Numbered from the stretch's first letter, positions 1-9,859 are shown. The stretch is 39,065 bases of DNA from an uncultured Mediterraneibacter sp. (GCA_944376695.1 CALWDM010000025.1:1-39065), one strand, 5' to 3'. Notes: generated by a model from the sequence alone, not told the origin. Numbers and translations: made by a program.

Positions 1-372
1 ACAGGCGGCGGCGTAGTATTCGCTCCGGTTCCGAGAGACTACTCCTTCAAGATGAATAAGAAAGAGAAGAGAGCAGCCCTGAAATCCGCTCTTACTTCCA
101 GAGTAGAAGAGAACAAGTTCATCGTTGTTGACGAGCTGAAGTTCGACGAGATCAAGACAAAGAACTTCCAGAACGTCCTGAACAACCTGAACGTAAACAA
201 AGCGCTGGTTGTGCTTGAGGATGGAAACGCAAACGCAGAGATCTCTGCAAAGAACATTCCGGACGTGAAGACAGCCCGCACAAACACGATCAACGTATAT
301 GACATCCTGAAATACAACACAGTGATCGCAACGAAAGCTGCTGTTGCTGCAATCGAGGAGGTGTACGCATAA
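1..372 (+). CDS. rplD: 50S ribosomal protein L4 (uL4), 5' end missing
   Basis: The frame is open from base 1 and the first residues are [20 protein letters not shown], the G-rich loop and conserved R-D-Y segment of L4, so the start lies before the window. L4 binds 23S rRNA and reaches into the exit tunnel wall. The C-terminal part seen here (about 123 residues) runs to the stop at 370-372, which shares one base with the rplW start, so the two are translationally coupled. An internal ATG at 52 is not a real start. Identity is supported by sequence and by position directly before rplW. Confidence 0.95.
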   Translation, partial: TGGGVVFAPVPRDYSFKMNKKEKRAALKSALTSRVEENKFIVVDELKFDEIKTKNFQNVLNNLNVNKALVVLEDGNANAEISAKNIPDVKTARTNTINVYDILKYNTVIATKAAVAAIEEVYA

Positions 373-671
373 TGGCAAACATTCAGTATTATGATGTGAT
401 CCTTAAACCGGTCATCACAGAGAAGAGCATGGATCTGATGGCTGACAAGAAATATACATTCCTTGTACACACAGAGGCTACAAAGAATCAGATCAGAGAA
501 GCTGTTGAGAAAATGTTCGAGGGAACAAAAGTAAAGAGCGTCAACACCATGAATCTTGACGGAAAGAAAAAGAGACGCGGTATGACATTCGGAAAGACAG
601 CTAAGACAAAGAAAGCGATCGTACAGCTTACAGAAGACAGCAAGGATATTGAACTGTTCGAAGGACTGTAA
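372..671 (+). CDS. rplW: 50S ribosomal protein L23 (uL23)
   Basis: A 99-residue protein of typical L23 length. It opens with [18 protein letters not shown], matching the L23 'P-hitEKs' signature, and has the basic loop GKKKRRG. L23 sits at the mouth of the exit tunnel and is the docking site for trigger factor and SRP. Its ATG overlaps the rplD stop by one base. It is followed by a 158-bp gap carrying two inverted-repeat modules before rplB. Confidence 0.97.
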   Translation: MANIQYYDVILKPVITEKSMDLMADKKYTFLVHTEATKNQIREAVEKMFEGTKVKSVNTMNLDGKKKRRGMTFGKTAKTKKAIVQLTEDSKDIELFEGL

Positions 672-690
672 AACAAGGAAACACCACGGT

Positions 691-766
691 CACTAAGCTC
701 GAAAAAACCTCGCTAAGTGAGCCGGGTGTAGTTTCGCACTAAGCTCGGGAAATACCTCGCTAAGTG
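691..766 (-). repeat. Two hairpin-repeat modules in inverted orientation (rplW-rplB gap)
   Basis: Two tandem copies, at 691-719 and 737-766 and 46 bp apart, read CACTAAGCTCG ... CTCGCTAAGTG. Their reverse complement is CACTTAGCGAGG ... CGAGCTTAGTG, the same core found on the + strand in the gaps at about 3760-3785, 5630-5660, 6182-6208, 10976-11001 and 11340-11366. These two are therefore the antisense-oriented members of the family. Each folds as CACTAAGC/GCTAAGTG with one A.A mismatch. Confidence 0.75.
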
Positions 767-829
767 CTCAATCTAAACGGTGCAATTCCGTGAAACGAAT
801 AATTAGAGCAGACGAAAGGAGAGACAGTA

Positions 830-1672
830 ATGGGAATCAAAACCTATAACCCATATACACCTTCCAGAAGACAGATGACAGGGTCTGATTTCTCTGAGAT
901 CACAAAGACAACTCCTGAGAAATCCCTCCTGGATTCAAAGAAAAGAAACGCAGGCCGCAACGCACAGGGTAAGATCACTGTAAGACACCGCGGCGGCGGA
1001 GCTAAGAAGAAATATAGAATCGTAGACTTCAAGAGAAAGAAAGACGGAATTCCGGCTAAGGTCATCGGTATCGAGTACGATCCGAACAGAAGCGCGAACA
1101 TCGCTCTGATCTGCTACGCAGACGGCGAGAAAGCTTACATCCTTGCTCCGGAAGGACTGAAAGACGGCATGACTGTCATGAACGGCGCAGAGGCAGAGGT
1201 AAGAGTAGGAAACTGCCTTCCGCTTTCTGAGATCCCGGTTGGTACTCAGGTACACAACATTGAGCTTTACCCGGGAAGAGGCGGACAGCTCGTACGTTCC
1301 GCAGGAAACAGCGCACAGCTCATGGCGAAAGAAGGAAAATATGCAACACTGAGACTTCCGTCAGGTGAGATGAGAATGGTTCCGATCATCTGCCGCGCAT
1401 CTGTAGGTGTGGTAGGAAACGGAGAGCACAACCTGATCAACATTGGTAAAGCAGGACGTAAACGTCACATGGGTATCCGCCCGACAGTGCGCGGTTCTGT
1501 TATGAACCCGAACGACCATCCGCATGGTGGTGGTGAAGGTAAGACTGGTATCGGCCGCCCGGGTCCGTGTACTCCGTGGGGTAAACCGGCACTTGGTCTT
1601 AAGACCCGCAAGAAGAAAAAAGCTTCCAACAAGCTGATCGTAAGAAGAAGAGACGGAAAAGCGATTAAATAA
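830..1672 (+). CDS. rplB: 50S ribosomal protein L2 (uL2)
   Basis: A 280-residue protein of normal L2 length. It starts [17 protein letters not shown] and carries the conserved C-terminal block [18 protein letters not shown], which includes the histidine near the peptidyl-transferase centre. L2 is an essential 23S-binding protein needed for subunit association. The start is set by GAAAGGAGAG at 813-822. It leads directly to rpsS 26 bp downstream. Confidence 0.98.
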   Translation: MGIKTYNPYTPSRRQMTGSDFSEITKTTPEKSLLDSKKRNAGRNAQGKITVRHRGGGAKKKYRIVDFKRKKDGIPAKVIGIEYDPNRSANIALICYADGEKAYILAPEGLKDGMTVMNGAEAEVRVGNCLPLSEIPVGTQVHNIELYPGRGGQLVRSAGNSAQLMAKEGKYATLRLPSGEMRMVPIICRASVGVVGNGEHNLINIGKAGRKRHMGIRPTVRGSVMNPNDHPHGGGEGKTGIGRPGPCTPWGKPALGLKTRKKKKASNKLIVRRRDGKAIK

Positions 1673-1698
1673 TCAGATTCACAAGGAGGTTAGAACCT

Positions 1699-1980
1699 AT
1701 GGCTCGCTCACTTAAAAAAGGACCATTTGCAGACGCTCACTTACTGAAAAAAGTTGACGCTATGAATGCATCTGGCGATAAATCAGTTATTAAGACATGG
1801 TCACGCCGTTCTACGATCTTCCCGTCATTCGTCGGCCACACATTCGCCGTACATGACGGAAGAAGACATGTGCCGGTATATGTTACAGAGGACATGGTAG
1901 GACACAAACTCGGTGAGTTCGTTGCGACAAGAACTTACAGAGGCCACGGCAAAGACGAGAAGAAGTCAAAAGTAAGATAA
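1699..1980 (+). CDS. rpsS: 30S ribosomal protein S19 (uS19)
   Basis: A 93-residue protein beginning [19 protein letters not shown] with the S19 core [22 protein letters not shown]19 forms a complex with S13 in the 30S head near the A site. A strong AAGGAGGT site at 1683-1690 fixes the ATG. It lies in standard order between rplB and rplV. Confidence 0.98.
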   Translation: MARSLKKGPFADAHLLKKVDAMNASGDKSVIKTWSRRSTIFPSFVGHTFAVHDGRRHVPVYVTEDMVGHKLGEFVATRTYRGHGKDEKKSKVR

Positions 1981-2011
1981 GATTCATATATTTCGAAAGG
2001 AGGGTTCATCC

Positions 2012-2398
2012 ATGGCAAAAGGACATAGATCCCAGATCAAGAGAGAGAGAAACGAGCAGAGAGATACAAGACCTTCAGCCAAGATCTCTTACGCAAGAGT
2101 ATCTGTTCAGAAGGCCTGCTACGTTCTTGATGCCATCAGAGGTAAGGATGTAACAACAGCACTCGGAATCCTGGCATACAATCCGAGATATGCTTCAACA
2201 GTGATAGAGAAACTTCTTAAGTCAGCGATCGCAAACGCTGAGAACAACAACGGTATGAGCGCAGACAACCTGTACATCGAGGAGTGCTACGCAAACAAAG
2301 GACCGACAATGAAGAGAATCAGACCGAGGGCACAGGGCAGGGCTTACAGGATCGAGAAGAGAATGAGCCACATCACAATCGTGCTGAATGAAAGATAG
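2012..2398 (+). CDS. rplV: 50S ribosomal protein L22 (uL22)
   Basis: A 128-residue protein. The N-terminus is basic (MAKGHRSQIKRERNEQ) and about 18 residues longer than the E. coli form. The body has the L22 pattern ARVSVQKACYVLDAIRGK, and the tunnel beta-hairpin ends in GPTMKRIRPRAQGRAYRI. L22 lines the exit tunnel with L4. Start is fixed by GAAAGGAGGG at 1995-2004. rpsC follows 9 bp after the stop. Confidence 0.97.
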   Translation: MAKGHRSQIKRERNEQRDTRPSAKISYARVSVQKACYVLDAIRGKDVTTALGILAYNPRYASTVIEKLLKSAIANAENNNGMSADNLYIEECYANKGPTMKRIRPRAQGRAYRIEKRMSHITIVLNER

Positions 2399-2407
2399 GA
2401 GGGCATT

Positions 2408-3064
2408 ATGGGACAGAAAGTTAATCCTCATGGCTTGAGAGTCGGCGTTATCAAAGACTGGGATTCCAAGTGGTACGCAGAGAAAGATTTCGCTGACAAC
2501 CTTGTTGAAGACCACGAGATCAGAACATTTTTAAAGAAGAGATTATACAGCGCAGGAATCTCCAGGATCGAGATCGAGAGAGCTTCCGACCGCGTGAAGA
2601 TCGTTGTATATACAGCTAAGCCGGGTGTTGTGATCGGCAAGGGCGGTTCCGAGATCGAGAAGGTGAAAAAAGAGCTTGCGAAGTACACAGACAAGAAGCT
2701 CATCGTTGACATCAAAGAGATCAAGAGACCGGACAAGGACGCGCAGCTCGTAGCTGAGAACATTGCCCAGCAGCTTGAGAACCGTATCTCTTTCAGACGT
2801 GCCATGAAGTCCTGCATGTCAAGGACAATGAAGGCAGGCGCTCTTGGAGTGAAGACATCCGTATCCGGACGTCTCGGCGGCGCTGATATGGCCCGCACAG
2901 AGTTCTACAGCGAGGGAACGATCCCGCTGCAGACACTCAGAGCTGACATTGATTATGGATTCGCAGAAGCTGACACAACTTACGGAAAAGTCGGTGTAAA
3001 GGTTTGGATTTACAAAGGCGAGGTTCTTCCGACTAAAGCAGATAAGGAAGGGAGCGATAAATAA
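2408..3064 (+). CDS. rpsC: 30S ribosomal protein S3 (uS3)
   Basis: A 218-residue protein. It begins [22 protein letters not shown] and has the type II KH motif [17 protein letters not shown] near residues 75-90, then the C-terminal domain with [21 protein letters not shown]3 lies at the mRNA entry channel. AGGAGGGC at 2398-2405 precedes the ATG. The stop shares one base with the rplP start. Confidence 0.98.
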   Translation: MGQKVNPHGLRVGVIKDWDSKWYAEKDFADNLVEDHEIRTFLKKRLYSAGISRIEIERASDRVKIVVYTAKPGVVIGKGGSEIEKVKKELAKYTDKKLIVDIKEIKRPDKDAQLVAENIAQQLENRISFRRAMKSCMSRTMKAGALGVKTSVSGRLGGADMARTEFYSEGTIPLQTLRADIDYGFAEADTTYGKVGVKVWIYKGEVLPTKADKEGSDK

Positions 3065-3501
3065 TGTTAATGCCAAAAAGAGTAAAACGTCGTAAACAGT
3101 TCCGTGGTACCATGAAGGGAAAAGCTCTCAGAGGTAACACGATCTCATATGGTGAGTACGGTATCGTTGCAACAGAGCCGTGCTGGATCCGTTCCAACCA
3201 GATCGAGGCAGCCCGTGTTGCCATGACACGTTACATCAAGCGTGGCGGTAAGGTTTGGATCAAGATCTTCCCGGATAAGCCGATCACAGCTAAGCCGGCT
3301 GAGACCCGTATGGGTAGCGGTAAAGGTACGGTTGAATACTGGGCAGCAGTAGTAAAACCGGGCCGTGTAATGTTTGAGATTGCAGGAGTACCAGAGGAAA
3401 TCGCTAGAGAGGCACTTCGACTTGCAATGCATAAGTTACCTTGCAAATGCAAAATTGTTTCTCGCGCAGACTTAGAAGGCGGTGATAACAGTGAAAACTA
3501 A
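3064..3501 (+). CDS. rplP: 50S ribosomal protein L16 (uL16)
   Basis: A 145-residue protein starting [15 protein letters not shown] with the L16 block [20 protein letters not shown], here preceded by A-E-T instead of G. L16 shapes the A-site tRNA pocket. The ATG at 3064 overlaps the rpsC stop; an ATG at 3070 is possible and would drop two residues. The 3' end overlaps the start of rpmC by 11 bp, a usual tight coupling. Confidence 0.97.
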   Translation: MLMPKRVKRRKQFRGTMKGKALRGNTISYGEYGIVATEPCWIRSNQIEAARVAMTRYIKRGGKVWIKIFPDKPITAKPAETRMGSGKGTVEYWAAVVKPGRVMFEIAGVPEEIAREALRLAMHKLPCKCKIVSRADLEGGDNSEN

Positions 3502-3691
3502 TACATTTGTAAAAGATTTAAGAGGAAAATCCGTAGAGGAATTAAACCAGGAATTAGTAGCTGCTAAGAAGGAACTCTTCAACTTAAGGTTCCAGAATGC
3601 CACAAACCAGTTGGACAACACAAGCAGGATCAAGGAAGTAAGAAAGAATATCGCTCGTATTCAGACTCTGATCACAGAGGCCGGGCGATAA
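3491..3691 (+). CDS. rpmC: 50S ribosomal protein L29 (uL29), GTG start
   Basis: A 66-residue protein beginning [20 protein letters not shown], with the L29 helical hairpin and the motif [15 protein letters not shown]29 packs beside L23 at the tunnel exit. An in-frame GTG at 3482 would add three residues, but GTG 3491 is preferred because AAGGCGGTG at 3476-3484 is then correctly spaced. It lies within the rplP 3' end. A 142-bp gap with a repeat element follows. Confidence 0.95.
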   Translation: MKTNTFVKDLRGKSVEELNQELVAAKKELFNLRFQNATNQLDNTSRIKEVRKNIARIQTLITEAGR

Positions 3692-3800
3692 GCCGAAAGC
3701 GACTTAATGAATCCAAGCCGAAGGCGCAGGATGAGTTTAGTGCGAGGCTGTTCTTTGAGATTGGCGAGGTATTTTCGAGCCTAGCGAAAAGAACTTCCTT
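3691..3800 (+). repeat. Two-hairpin repeat element (rpmC-rpsQ gap)
   Basis: The outer pair AGCC/GGCT (3691-3694, 3746-3749) encloses module 1, ACTTAATGAATCC (3702-3714) against GGATGAGTTTAGT (3729-3741), capped by a GCC-GAA-GGC mini-hairpin. Module 2 is closed by GTTCTTT (3750-3756) and AAAGAAC (3788-3794) with GATTGGC/GCCTAGC inside. Both modules keep one T.T mismatch and a tandem G.A/A.G mismatch. Confidence 0.8.
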
Positions 3801-3833
3801 AACTTCCATAAAATGATTGAAAGGAGAAGAAAA

Positions 3834-4091
3834 GTGGAAGAGAGAAATCTTAGAAAAACCCGTGTGGGCAAGGTTGTCAGCGACAAGATGGACAAAACGA
3901 TCGTTGTTGCAGTTGAGGACCATGTAAAGCACCCGCTTTATAAGAAGATCGTAAAGAGAACTTACAAGCTGAAAGCTCATGACGAGCAGAACGAGTGTAA
4001 GATCGGAGATACAGTAAAAGTTATGGAAACAAGGCCGCTGTCCAGGGACAAGAGATGGAGACTTGTGGAAATCATGGAGAAAGCGAAATAA
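3834..4091 (+). CDS. rpsQ: 30S ribosomal protein S17 (uS17), GTG start
   Basis: An 85-residue protein: [22 protein letters not shown] then [21 protein letters not shown], the S17 OB-fold signature. S17 is a primary 16S-binding protein. An upstream in-frame ATG at 3813 would place the Shine-Dalgarno sequence inside the gene. AAGGAGA at 3821-3827 instead points to GTG 3834. The usual S17 N-terminus agrees with this choice. Confidence 0.95.
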   Translation: MEERNLRKTRVGKVVSDKMDKTIVVAVEDHVKHPLYKKIVKRTYKLKAHDEQNECKIGDTVKVMETRPLSRDKRWRLVEIMEKAK

Positions 4092-4113
4092 TTTTTGAAG
4101 GAGGTTTACCTGC

Positions 4114-4482
4114 ATGATACAGCAAGAAAGCAGACTGAAAGTAGCAGACAATACAGGCGCGAAAGAGCTGCTGTGCATCCGTGTGCTTGGCGGTTCTACA
4201 AGAAGATATGCGAGCATCGGCGACGTGATCGTTGCGACTGTTAAAGATGCAACACCAGGCGGCGTTGTGAAAAAGGGAGATGTCGTGAAAGCCGTAGTTG
4301 TCCGTTCTGTAAAAGGTGCACGCCGTAAAGACGGTTCCTATATCAGATTCGATGAAAATGCTGCTGTTATTATAAAAGACGATTTAAACCCGCGTGGAAC
4401 ACGTATTTTTGGACCAGTAGCCCGTGAGCTCAGAGAGAAACATTTCATGAAGATCGTTTCCCTCGCTCCGGAAGTACTCTAG
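4114..4482 (+). CDS. rplN: 50S ribosomal protein L14 (uL14)
   Basis: A 122-residue protein of exact family length. It begins [28 protein letters not shown] and ends [12 protein letters not shown], both typical of L14. L14 forms an intersubunit bridge and is the target of the silencing factor RsfS. AAGGAGGT at 4098-4105 sets the start. The stop overlaps the ribosome binding site of rplX. Confidence 0.98.
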   Translation: MIQQESRLKVADNTGAKELLCIRVLGGSTRRYASIGDVIVATVKDATPGGVVKKGDVVKAVVVRSVKGARRKDGSYIRFDENAAVIIKDDLNPRGTRIFGPVARELREKHFMKIVSLAPEVL

Positions 4483-4494
4483 GAGGTGCCGAAG

Positions 4495-4806
4495 ATGTCA
4501 ACAATGAAAATTAAAAGAGGCGATACTGTAAAGGTCATCGCCGGCAAAGATAAAGACAAAGAGGGCAAGGTAATTGCCGTAAACAAAAAAGACGGTAAAG
4601 TCCTGGTTGAAGGCGTCAATATGCTGACAAAGCACACAAAGCCCAGCGCTGCGAACCAGAATGGCGGTATCATCCATCAGGAAGGCTACATCGATGCGTC
4701 CAACGTAATGTATGTACACAAAGGACAGCCGACAAGAGTGGGATTTAAGATGGACGGCGACAAGAAAGTTCGTTTCGCTAAGAAGACAGGCGAAGTGATC
4801 GATTAA
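4495..4806 (+). CDS. rplX: 50S ribosomal protein L24 (uL24)
   Basis: A 103-residue protein. A KOW motif lies at the N-terminus ([20 protein letters not shown]), followed by [15 protein letters not shown]24 initiates 50S assembly. AGGAGGTG at 4481-4488 overlaps the rplN stop and fits the ATG at 4495 with 6-nt spacing. The GTG at 4486 lies within that site and is rejected as a start. Confidence 0.96.
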   Translation: MSTMKIKRGDTVKVIAGKDKDKEGKVIAVNKKDGKVLVEGVNMLTKHTKPSAANQNGGIIHQEGYIDASNVMYVHKGQPTRVGFKMDGDKKVRFAKKTGEVID

Positions 4807-4828
4807 TCAAGGAAGGAGGTCCAGGACT

Positions 4829-5368
4829 TTGAGTAGACTGAAAGAACAGTACCAGAATGAGATCGTTGACGCAATGATCAAAAAATTTGGATATAAAAAC
4901 ATTATGGAAGTGCCGAAGCTCGACAAGGTTGTGATCAACATGGGCGTCGGCGAGGCAAAGGAAAACGCAAAGCTTTTAGAGTCTGCGATCGCTGATATGG
5001 AGAAGATCGCCGGACAGAAAGCCGTTGTGACAAGGGCAAAGAATTCCGTGGCTAACTTCAAGATCAGAGAAGGTATGCCGATCGGATGCAAGGTTACTTT
5101 AAGAGGCGAGAAAATGTACGAGTTCGTTGACCGCCTGATCAACCTTGCGCTCCCGCGTGTGCGTGACTTCAGAGGCGTGAACCCGAACGCATTCGACGGA
5201 AGAGGAAACTATGCGCTTGGTATCAAGGAGCAGCTGATCTTCCCTGAGATCGAGTACGACAAGATCGACAAAGTCAGAGGTATGGATGTAATCTTTGTTA
5301 CAACAGCCAGGACTGACGAGGAAGCACGTGAATTATTGGCACAGTTCAATATGCCGTTTGCTAAGTAA
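4829..5368 (+). CDS. rplE: 50S ribosomal protein L5 (uL5), TTG start
   Basis: A 179-residue protein: [20 protein letters not shown], then [16 protein letters not shown] and [20 protein letters not shown], all hallmark L5 segments. L5 binds 5S rRNA and contacts P-site tRNA. The start codon is TTG, set by GGAAGGAGGT at 4811-4820 with 8-nt spacing; no in-frame ATG lies nearby. This rare start codon is the only unusual feature. Confidence 0.96.
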   Translation: MSRLKEQYQNEIVDAMIKKFGYKNIMEVPKLDKVVINMGVGEAKENAKLLESAIADMEKIAGQKAVVTRAKNSVANFKIREGMPIGCKVTLRGEKMYEFVDRLINLALPRVRDFRGVNPNAFDGRGNYALGIKEQLIFPEIEYDKIDKVRGMDVIFVTTARTDEEARELLAQFNMPFAK

Positions 5369-5381
5369 AGGAGGGAAAGAC

Positions 5382-5567
5382 ATGGCAAAGACATCGATGA
5401 AGATCAAACAGCAGCGCAAACCGAAATTCTCCACAAGAGAGTACAGCCGCTGCAGAATCTGCGGACGTCCGCACGCGTATCTGAGAAAATATGGAATCTG
5501 CCGTATCTGCTTCCGTGAACTGGCATACAAAGGACAGATCCCGGGTGTTAAGAAGGCAAGTTGGTGA
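5382..5567 (+). CDS. rpsN: 30S ribosomal protein S14, zinc-binding type (uS14)
   Basis: A 61-residue short-form S14. Its zinc ribbon cysteines are at 24, 27, 40 and 43 (CRIC ... CRIC), so this is the Zn-dependent type usual in Firmicutes. The stop and length (ending GVKKASW) match the family. AAAGGAGGG at 5368-5376 fixes ATG 5382; an upstream frame extension into rplE is not real. S14 sits in the 30S head next to S3 and S10. Confidence 0.97.
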   Translation: MAKTSMKIKQQRKPKFSTREYSRCRICGRPHAYLRKYGICRICFRELAYKGQIPGVKKASW

Positions 5568-5672
5568 CCGGAAGCACTTAATGAGTGCAAGCTGAAGGCG
5601 CCGCACGAATTTAGTGAGAGGTCGTTCTTTGAGCTTAGCGAGGTGTTTTCGAGCTTAGCGAAAAGAACTTCC
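5566..5672 (+). repeat. Two-hairpin repeat element (rpsN-rpsH gap)
   Basis: The outer pair GACC (5566-5569, overlapping the rpsN stop) and GGTC (5620-5623) encloses module 1, ACTTAATGAGTGC (5576-5588) with GCACGAATTTAGT (5603-5615). Module 2 is GTTCTTT (5624-5630) with AAAGAAC (5662-5668) and GCTTAGC on both inner arms. Layout and mismatches match the element at 3691-3800, with compensating arm changes. Confidence 0.82.
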
Positions 5673-5700
5673 GTAATCAATTATAGGAGGAATTTTATCA

Positions 5701-6102
5701 ATGACTATGAGCGATCCGATTGCAGATATGCTTACAAGAATCCGTAACGCAAATACTGCAAAACATGATACAGTAGATGTACCGGCATCCAAGATGAAAA
5801 TTGCTATCGCAAACATCCTGCTTGATGAAGGATATATCGCAAAATATGACCTTGTAGAAGACGGACACTTCCAGACGATCCACATCACACTGAAATACGG
5901 AGTGGATAAGAATGAGAAAGTTATCTCCGGCCTGAAGAGGATCTCCAAACCGGGTCTTCGTGTTTACGCAAGCACAGAGAATATTCCGAAGGTTCTCGGT
6001 GGACTGGGAACAGCGATCCTTTCTACAAACAAAGGTGTCGTAACAGACAAAGAAGCAAGAAAACTCGGCGTAGGCGGAGAGGTTCTCTGCTTTATCTGGT
6101 AA
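5701..6102 (+). CDS. rpsH: 30S ribosomal protein S8 (uS8)
   Basis: A 133-residue protein starting [25 protein letters not shown] and ending [11 protein letters not shown]. The block [23 protein letters not shown] is the S8 RNA-binding signature. S8 binds helix 21 of 16S rRNA and is often an autogenous regulator of the spc genes. AGGAGGAAT at 5685-5693 precedes the ATG. It is flanked on both sides by hairpin repeat elements. Confidence 0.98.
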   Translation: MTMSDPIADMLTRIRNANTAKHDTVDVPASKMKIAIANILLDEGYIAKYDLVEDGHFQTIHITLKYGVDKNEKVISGLKRISKPGLRVYASTENIPKVLGGLGTAILSTNKGVVTDKEARKLGVGGEVLCFIW

Positions 6103-6345
6103 GCACTGAACACTGGCATTGAACACTTAATGAGTGCAAGCGGTACGCGCAGCACGAATTTAGTGAGAAAGCCCATCCGGAAACTTAGCGAGGTACTTTC
6201 AAGCTTAGTTGACGGATGTTACCGCATGTTTTTGTGCGCAGCTTGAGCTTAGGCGCACGGACGTGTACTGGGGAGTGCAAACTCCCGTAACGAGACTGAA
6301 AACAGAGCGAACTAGAGCATTCGCTCCGAAAATCTAAGTTAAGGA
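6103..6345 (+). repeat. Extended hairpin-repeat element (rpsH-rplF gap)
   Basis: This 253-bp gap holds no gene. Module 1 is ACTTAATGAGTGC (6125-6137) with GCACGAATTTAGT (6152-6164), capped by GCG-GTA-CGC. Module 2 is CATCCG (6174-6179) with CGGATG (6213-6218) around CTTAGCGAGG. Three further perfect hairpins follow: GTGCGC/GCGCAC (6234-6239, 6253-6258), GGGAGT-GCAA-ACTCCC (6271-6286) and GAGCGAA/TTCGCTC (6305-6311, 6320-6326). It shares long stretches with the rpmJ-rpsM element. Confidence 0.8.
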
Positions 6346-6355
6346 GGAAACAGGT

Positions 6356-6898
6356 ATGTCACGTATCGGAAGACTGCCGGTTGCGATCCCCGCAGGAGTG
6401 ACTGTGGAAATCGCAGAAAACAATGTAGTGACTGTAAAAGGTCCGAAGGGAACTCTCACAAGAGAGCTTCCGGTTGAAATGGAAATCAAAATTGAAGGCG
6501 AAGAAGTAACTGTAACAAGACCAAACGACCTCAAGAGGATGAAATCTCTCCACGGTCTGACAAGAACACTGATCAACAATATGGTCGTAGGCGTTACTCA
6601 GGGGTATGAAAAAATCCTGGAAGTAAACGGTGTGGGTTACAGAGCAGCCAAATCAGGAAATAAACTGACACTGAACCTTGGATACTCTCATCCAGTCGAG
6701 ATGATCGATCCGGAAGGCGTTGAGACTGTTGTGGAAGGTCAGAACAAGATCACAGTAAAGGGGATCGACAAAGAAAAAGTCGGACAGTATGCAGCCGAGA
6801 TCAGAGACAAGAGAAGACCGGAGCCGTACAAGGGCAAAGGTATCAAGTACTCTGACGAGATCATCAGACGTAAAGTTGGTAAGACTGGTAAGAAATAA
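6356..6898 (+). CDS. rplF: 50S ribosomal protein L6 (uL6)
   Basis: A 180-residue protein with [19 protein letters not shown] at the start and the C-terminal L6 signature [20 protein letters not shown]6 lies near the GTPase centre of the 50S subunit. AAGGAGGAAA at 6341-6350 sets the start after the long repeat-filled gap. rplR follows within 18 bp. Confidence 0.98.
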   Translation: MSRIGRLPVAIPAGVTVEIAENNVVTVKGPKGTLTRELPVEMEIKIEGEEVTVTRPNDLKRMKSLHGLTRTLINNMVVGVTQGYEKILEVNGVGYRAAKSGNKLTLNLGYSHPVEMIDPEGVETVVEGQNKITVKGIDKEKVGQYAAEIRDKRRPEPYKGKGIKYSDEIIRRKVGKTGKK

Positions 6899-6915
6899 AT
6901 AAGGAGAGTGTGAAA

Positions 6916-7284
6916 ATGGTTAGTAAGAAATCAAGAAGCGAAGTTCGTAGAAAAAAACACATGAAATTACGCAACCGTTTCAGCGGAACAGCAGAGAGAC
7001 CGCGTCTCGCTGTATTCCGGAGCAACAATCATATGTATGCTCAGATCATTGACGACACGGTTGGAAATACACTGGTTGCAGCCTCCACTCTTCAGAAAGA
7101 CGTGAAGGCGGAGATGGAGAAGACAAACAATGTCGAGGCAGCAGCATACCTTGGAAAAGTGATCGCTGAGAAAGCGAAAGAAAAAGGCATCACAGACGTC
7201 GTATTCGACAGAGGCGGATTTATTTACCAGGGTAAAATCAAAGCACTGGCAGACGCGGCGAGAGAAGCCGGGCTGAATTTCTAG
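6916..7284 (+). CDS. rplR: 50S ribosomal protein L18 (uL18)
   Basis: A 122-residue protein: [21 protein letters not shown], then [20 protein letters not shown] and [23 protein letters not shown], the L18 signature. It binds 5S rRNA with L5. A GTG at 6910 is in frame, but AAGGAGAG at 6901-6908 leaves proper spacing only to ATG 6916. It is directly upstream of rpsE. Confidence 0.96.
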   Translation: MVSKKSRSEVRRKKHMKLRNRFSGTAERPRLAVFRSNNHMYAQIIDDTVGNTLVAASTLQKDVKAEMEKTNNVEAAAYLGKVIAEKAKEKGITDVVFDRGGFIYQGKIKALADAAREAGLNF

Positions 7285-7300
7285 GGAAGGGAGAACACAG

Positions 7301-7810
7301 ATGAGACAGGAACGTATTGATGCTAGTCAGATGGAATTATTAGAAAAAGTAGTATCGATCAAACGTGTTACCAAGGTTGTTAAAGGTGGTCGTAACTTCC
7401 GTTTTACAGCTTTAGTTGTTGTCGGAGACGGCAACGGCCATGTTGGTGCAGGTTTGGGAAAGGCTACTGAGATCCCGGAAGCCATCCGCAAGGGAAAAGA
7501 AGACGCGATGAAAAAGATGATCACAGTATCGCTTGATGACAACGCAAGTGTGATCCACGACGTGATCGGTAAATTCGGAAGCGCGTCCGTACTTCTCAAA
7601 AACGCTCCGGACGGTACCGGTGTGATCGCCGGGGGCCCGGCTCGTGCCGTGATCGAGATGGCGGGGATCAAGAACATCCGTACAAAGTCTCTTGGATCAA
7701 ACAATAAGCAGAATGTCGTGCTTGCGACGATCGAGGGACTGAAAGATGTGAAGTCACCCGAGGATGTCGCAAGACTGCGCGGGAGATCAATCGAGGAGAT
7801 CATGGGCTAA
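7301..7810 (+). CDS. rpsE: 30S ribosomal protein S5 (uS5)
   Basis: A 169-residue protein with a dsRBD-like N-terminal part ([30 protein letters not shown]) and the C-terminal fold [21 protein letters not shown]5 contributes to decoding accuracy and mRNA unwinding. GGAAGGGAG at 7285-7293 precedes ATG 7301. Length and order are standard. Confidence 0.98.
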   Translation: MRQERIDASQMELLEKVVSIKRVTKVVKGGRNFRFTALVVVGDGNGHVGAGLGKATEIPEAIRKGKEDAMKKMITVSLDDNASVIHDVIGKFGSASVLLKNAPDGTGVIAGGPARAVIEMAGIKNIRTKSLGSNNKQNVVLATIEGLKDVKSPEDVARLRGRSIEEIMG

Positions 7811-7862
7811 CTGACAGGCTTGTATGAAAGCATGTTCTGTCACACAAGGAGGTAAGATTGAA

Positions 7863-8045
7863 ATGGCAAACTTAAAAGTTACGTTAGTAAAGTCTGCAAT
7901 CGGCTCCATACCGAAGCATAAAAAGACAGTTGAGGCTCTTGGTCTCAGGAAGACAGGCAAGACAGTCGTGCTGCCGGACAATGCGGCTACAAGAGGTATG
8001 GTACAGCAGGTCAGACATTTGGTTAAGGTTGAAGAAGAGGCATAA
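7863..8045 (+). CDS. rpmD: 50S ribosomal protein L30 (uL30)
   Basis: A 60-residue protein beginning MANLKVTLVKSAIGSIPKHK, with the L30 motif TVEALGLRKTGKTVVLPD. L30 is a small peripheral 50S protein. AAGGAGGT at 7848-7855 fits ATG 7863; an in-frame ATG at 7824 has no ribosome binding site and would add a non-homologous leader. Confidence 0.96.
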   Translation: MANLKVTLVKSAIGSIPKHKKTVEALGLRKTGKTVVLPDNAATRGMVQQVRHLVKVEEEA

Positions 8046-8066
8046 AAAAGATAAGGAGGTAACGTC

Positions 8067-8507
8067 ATGGACTTATCAAACTTAAGACCGGCGGACGGTT
8101 CTAAACAGAGTGATAATTTCAGAAGAGGCCGTGGACACGGGTCAGGAAACGGTAAGACAGCCGGCAAAGGCCACAAAGGGCAGAAGGCGCGTTCAGGCGC
8201 TACAAGACCGGGCTTCGAAGGTGGCCAGATGCCTTTATACAGAAGAATCCCGAAGAGAGGATTCACAAACAGGAACTCTAAGACGATCGTGGGTATCAAC
8301 CTGGGGGCTCTTGAGAGATTCGAGGACGGCGCGACAGTGTCCGTTGAAACACTGATCGAGAGCGGGATCGTTAAGAACCCGAGAGATGGAGTTAAAATTC
8401 TTGGAAATGGAGAGTTAACTAAGAAGCTTACAGTTCAGGCCAATGCTTTCAGTGCAAAAGCCGCTGAGAAGATTGAAGCACTTGGTGGAAAAGCAGAGGT
8501 GATCTAA
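8067..8507 (+). CDS. rplO: 50S ribosomal protein L15 (uL15)
   Basis: A 146-residue protein: [14 protein letters not shown], then the glycine-rich stretch [20 protein letters not shown] and [18 protein letters not shown], diagnostic for L15. L15 is a late-binding 23S assembly protein. The stop shares one base with the secY start, so SecY translation is coupled to it. Confidence 0.98.
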   Translation: MDLSNLRPADGSKQSDNFRRGRGHGSGNGKTAGKGHKGQKARSGATRPGFEGGQMPLYRRIPKRGFTNRNSKTIVGINLGALERFEDGATVSVETLIESGIVKNPRDGVKILGNGELTKKLTVQANAFSAKAAEKIEALGGKAEVI

Positions 8508-9859
8508 TGCTTAAGACAGTACGCAGAGCATTTCAGATAGAAGATATCAGAAAGAGAATTTTCTATACATTAATAATGCTCGTTGTTGTGAGGCTCGGAT
8601 CAGAACTGCCTACACCGGGAGTCGATCCGACCTTTATTCAGGAATTTTTTGCACAGCATACCGGTGACGCTTTCAACTTTTTCGAGGCGTTCACCGGAGG
8701 CTCCTTTACAAATTTCTCGATCTTTGCCCTGAGTATTACACCGTACATTACGTCTTCCATCATTATGCAGCTCCTTACCATTGCGATTGAGAAGCTGGAG
8801 GACATGCAGAAAGAGGGGGAAGAGGGAAGAAAGAAGATCGCGGCTATCACAAGATATGTGACAGTGGCGCTGGCGCTGATCGAGTCAACTGCGCTTGCAG
8901 TAGGTCTTGGACGCCAGGGGCTCCTTGTGGAGTATAATTTTGTAAACTGTGCGATCGTTGTATGTACACTGACAGCCGGAAGCGCATTCCTTATGTGGAT
9001 CGGTGAGCGTATTACAGAAAATGGCGTAGGAAACGGTATTTCTATCGTGCTTCTGATCAACATTATTTCCCGTGTTCCGAGCGACTTCGTGACACTTTAT
9101 ACGCAGTTCATGAGCGGGAAGAAACTGGCGATGGCAGCTCTTGCGGGTGCAATCATCGTGGCAGTGATCCTCGTTGTGGTGATCTTTGTCGTAATACTTC
9201 AGAGTGGCGAGAGAAGGATCGCGGTACAGTATTCCAAGAAGGTACAGGGAAGAAAGTCTTACGGCGGACAGTCTACACATATCCCGCTGAGAGTGAATAC
9301 CGCAGGCGTTATCCCTGTCATCTTCGCGTCGTCGCTGATGCAGACTCCGATCGTGATCGCCGGATTCCTCGGGAAAGGGAACGGCACAGGGATCGGAAGC
9401 CAGATCCTGGCCGGAATGAACTCCAGCAACTGGTGCGATCCTGACAGACCGATCTATTCGATTGGACTTGTGGTATATGTGGTGCTCACTATATTCTTTG
9501 CGTATTTCTATACATCGATCACTTTTAATCCGTTAGAGATCGCAAACAATATGAAGAAGAGCGGAGGCTTTATCCCGGGCATCCGTCCCGGAAAGCCGAC
9601 AGTTGAGTATCTGCAGAAGATCCTCAATTACATCATTTTCATAGGCGCGTGCGGTCTGATTATCGTTCAGGTCATCCCGTTTTTCTTCAATGGTGTGTTC
9701 GGAGCCCAGGTATCTTTCGGCGGAACCTCCATTATCATTATTGTGGGAGTCGTGCTTGATACGATCAAGAAGATCGAGTCACAGATGCTTGTGAGAAATT
9801 ATACAGGATTTTTAAATAACAAAGGAAGTAACATGTCCAACAGCTTCCTCGGATATTAA
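8507..9859 (+). CDS. secY: Protein translocase channel subunit SecY
   Basis: A 450-residue polytopic membrane protein with about ten hydrophobic segments. It begins [21 protein letters not shown] and carries the plug and helix-2 block [21 protein letters not shown]. Further matches are [17 protein letters not shown] (TM4 region), [11 protein letters not shown], and [23 protein letters not shown] in the cytosolic loop that contacts SecA or the ribosome. SecY forms the protein-conducting channel with SecE and SecG. ATG 8507 overlaps the rplO stop by one base. The following 94-bp gap contains a stable hairpin. Confidence 0.98.
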   Translation: MLKTVRRAFQIEDIRKRIFYTLIMLVVVRLGSELPTPGVDPTFIQEFFAQHTGDAFNFFEAFTGGSFTNFSIFALSITPYITSSIIMQLLTIAIEKLEDMQKEGEEGRKKIAAITRYVTVALALIESTALAVGLGRQGLLVEYNFVNCAIVVCTLTAGSAFLMWIGERITENGVGNGISIVLLINIISRVPSDFVTLYTQFMSGKKLAMAALAGAIIVAVILVVVIFVVILQSGERRIAVQYSKKVQGRKSYGGQSTHIPLRVNTAGVIPVIFASSLMQTPIVIAGFLGKGNGTGIGSQILAGMNSSNWCDPDRPIYSIGLVVYVVLTIFFAYFYTSITFNPLEIANNMKKSGGFIPGIRPGKPTVEYLQKILNYIIFIGACGLIIVQVIPFFFNGVFGAQVSFGGTSIIIIVGVVLDTIKKIESQMLVRNYTGFLNNKGSNMSNSFLGY

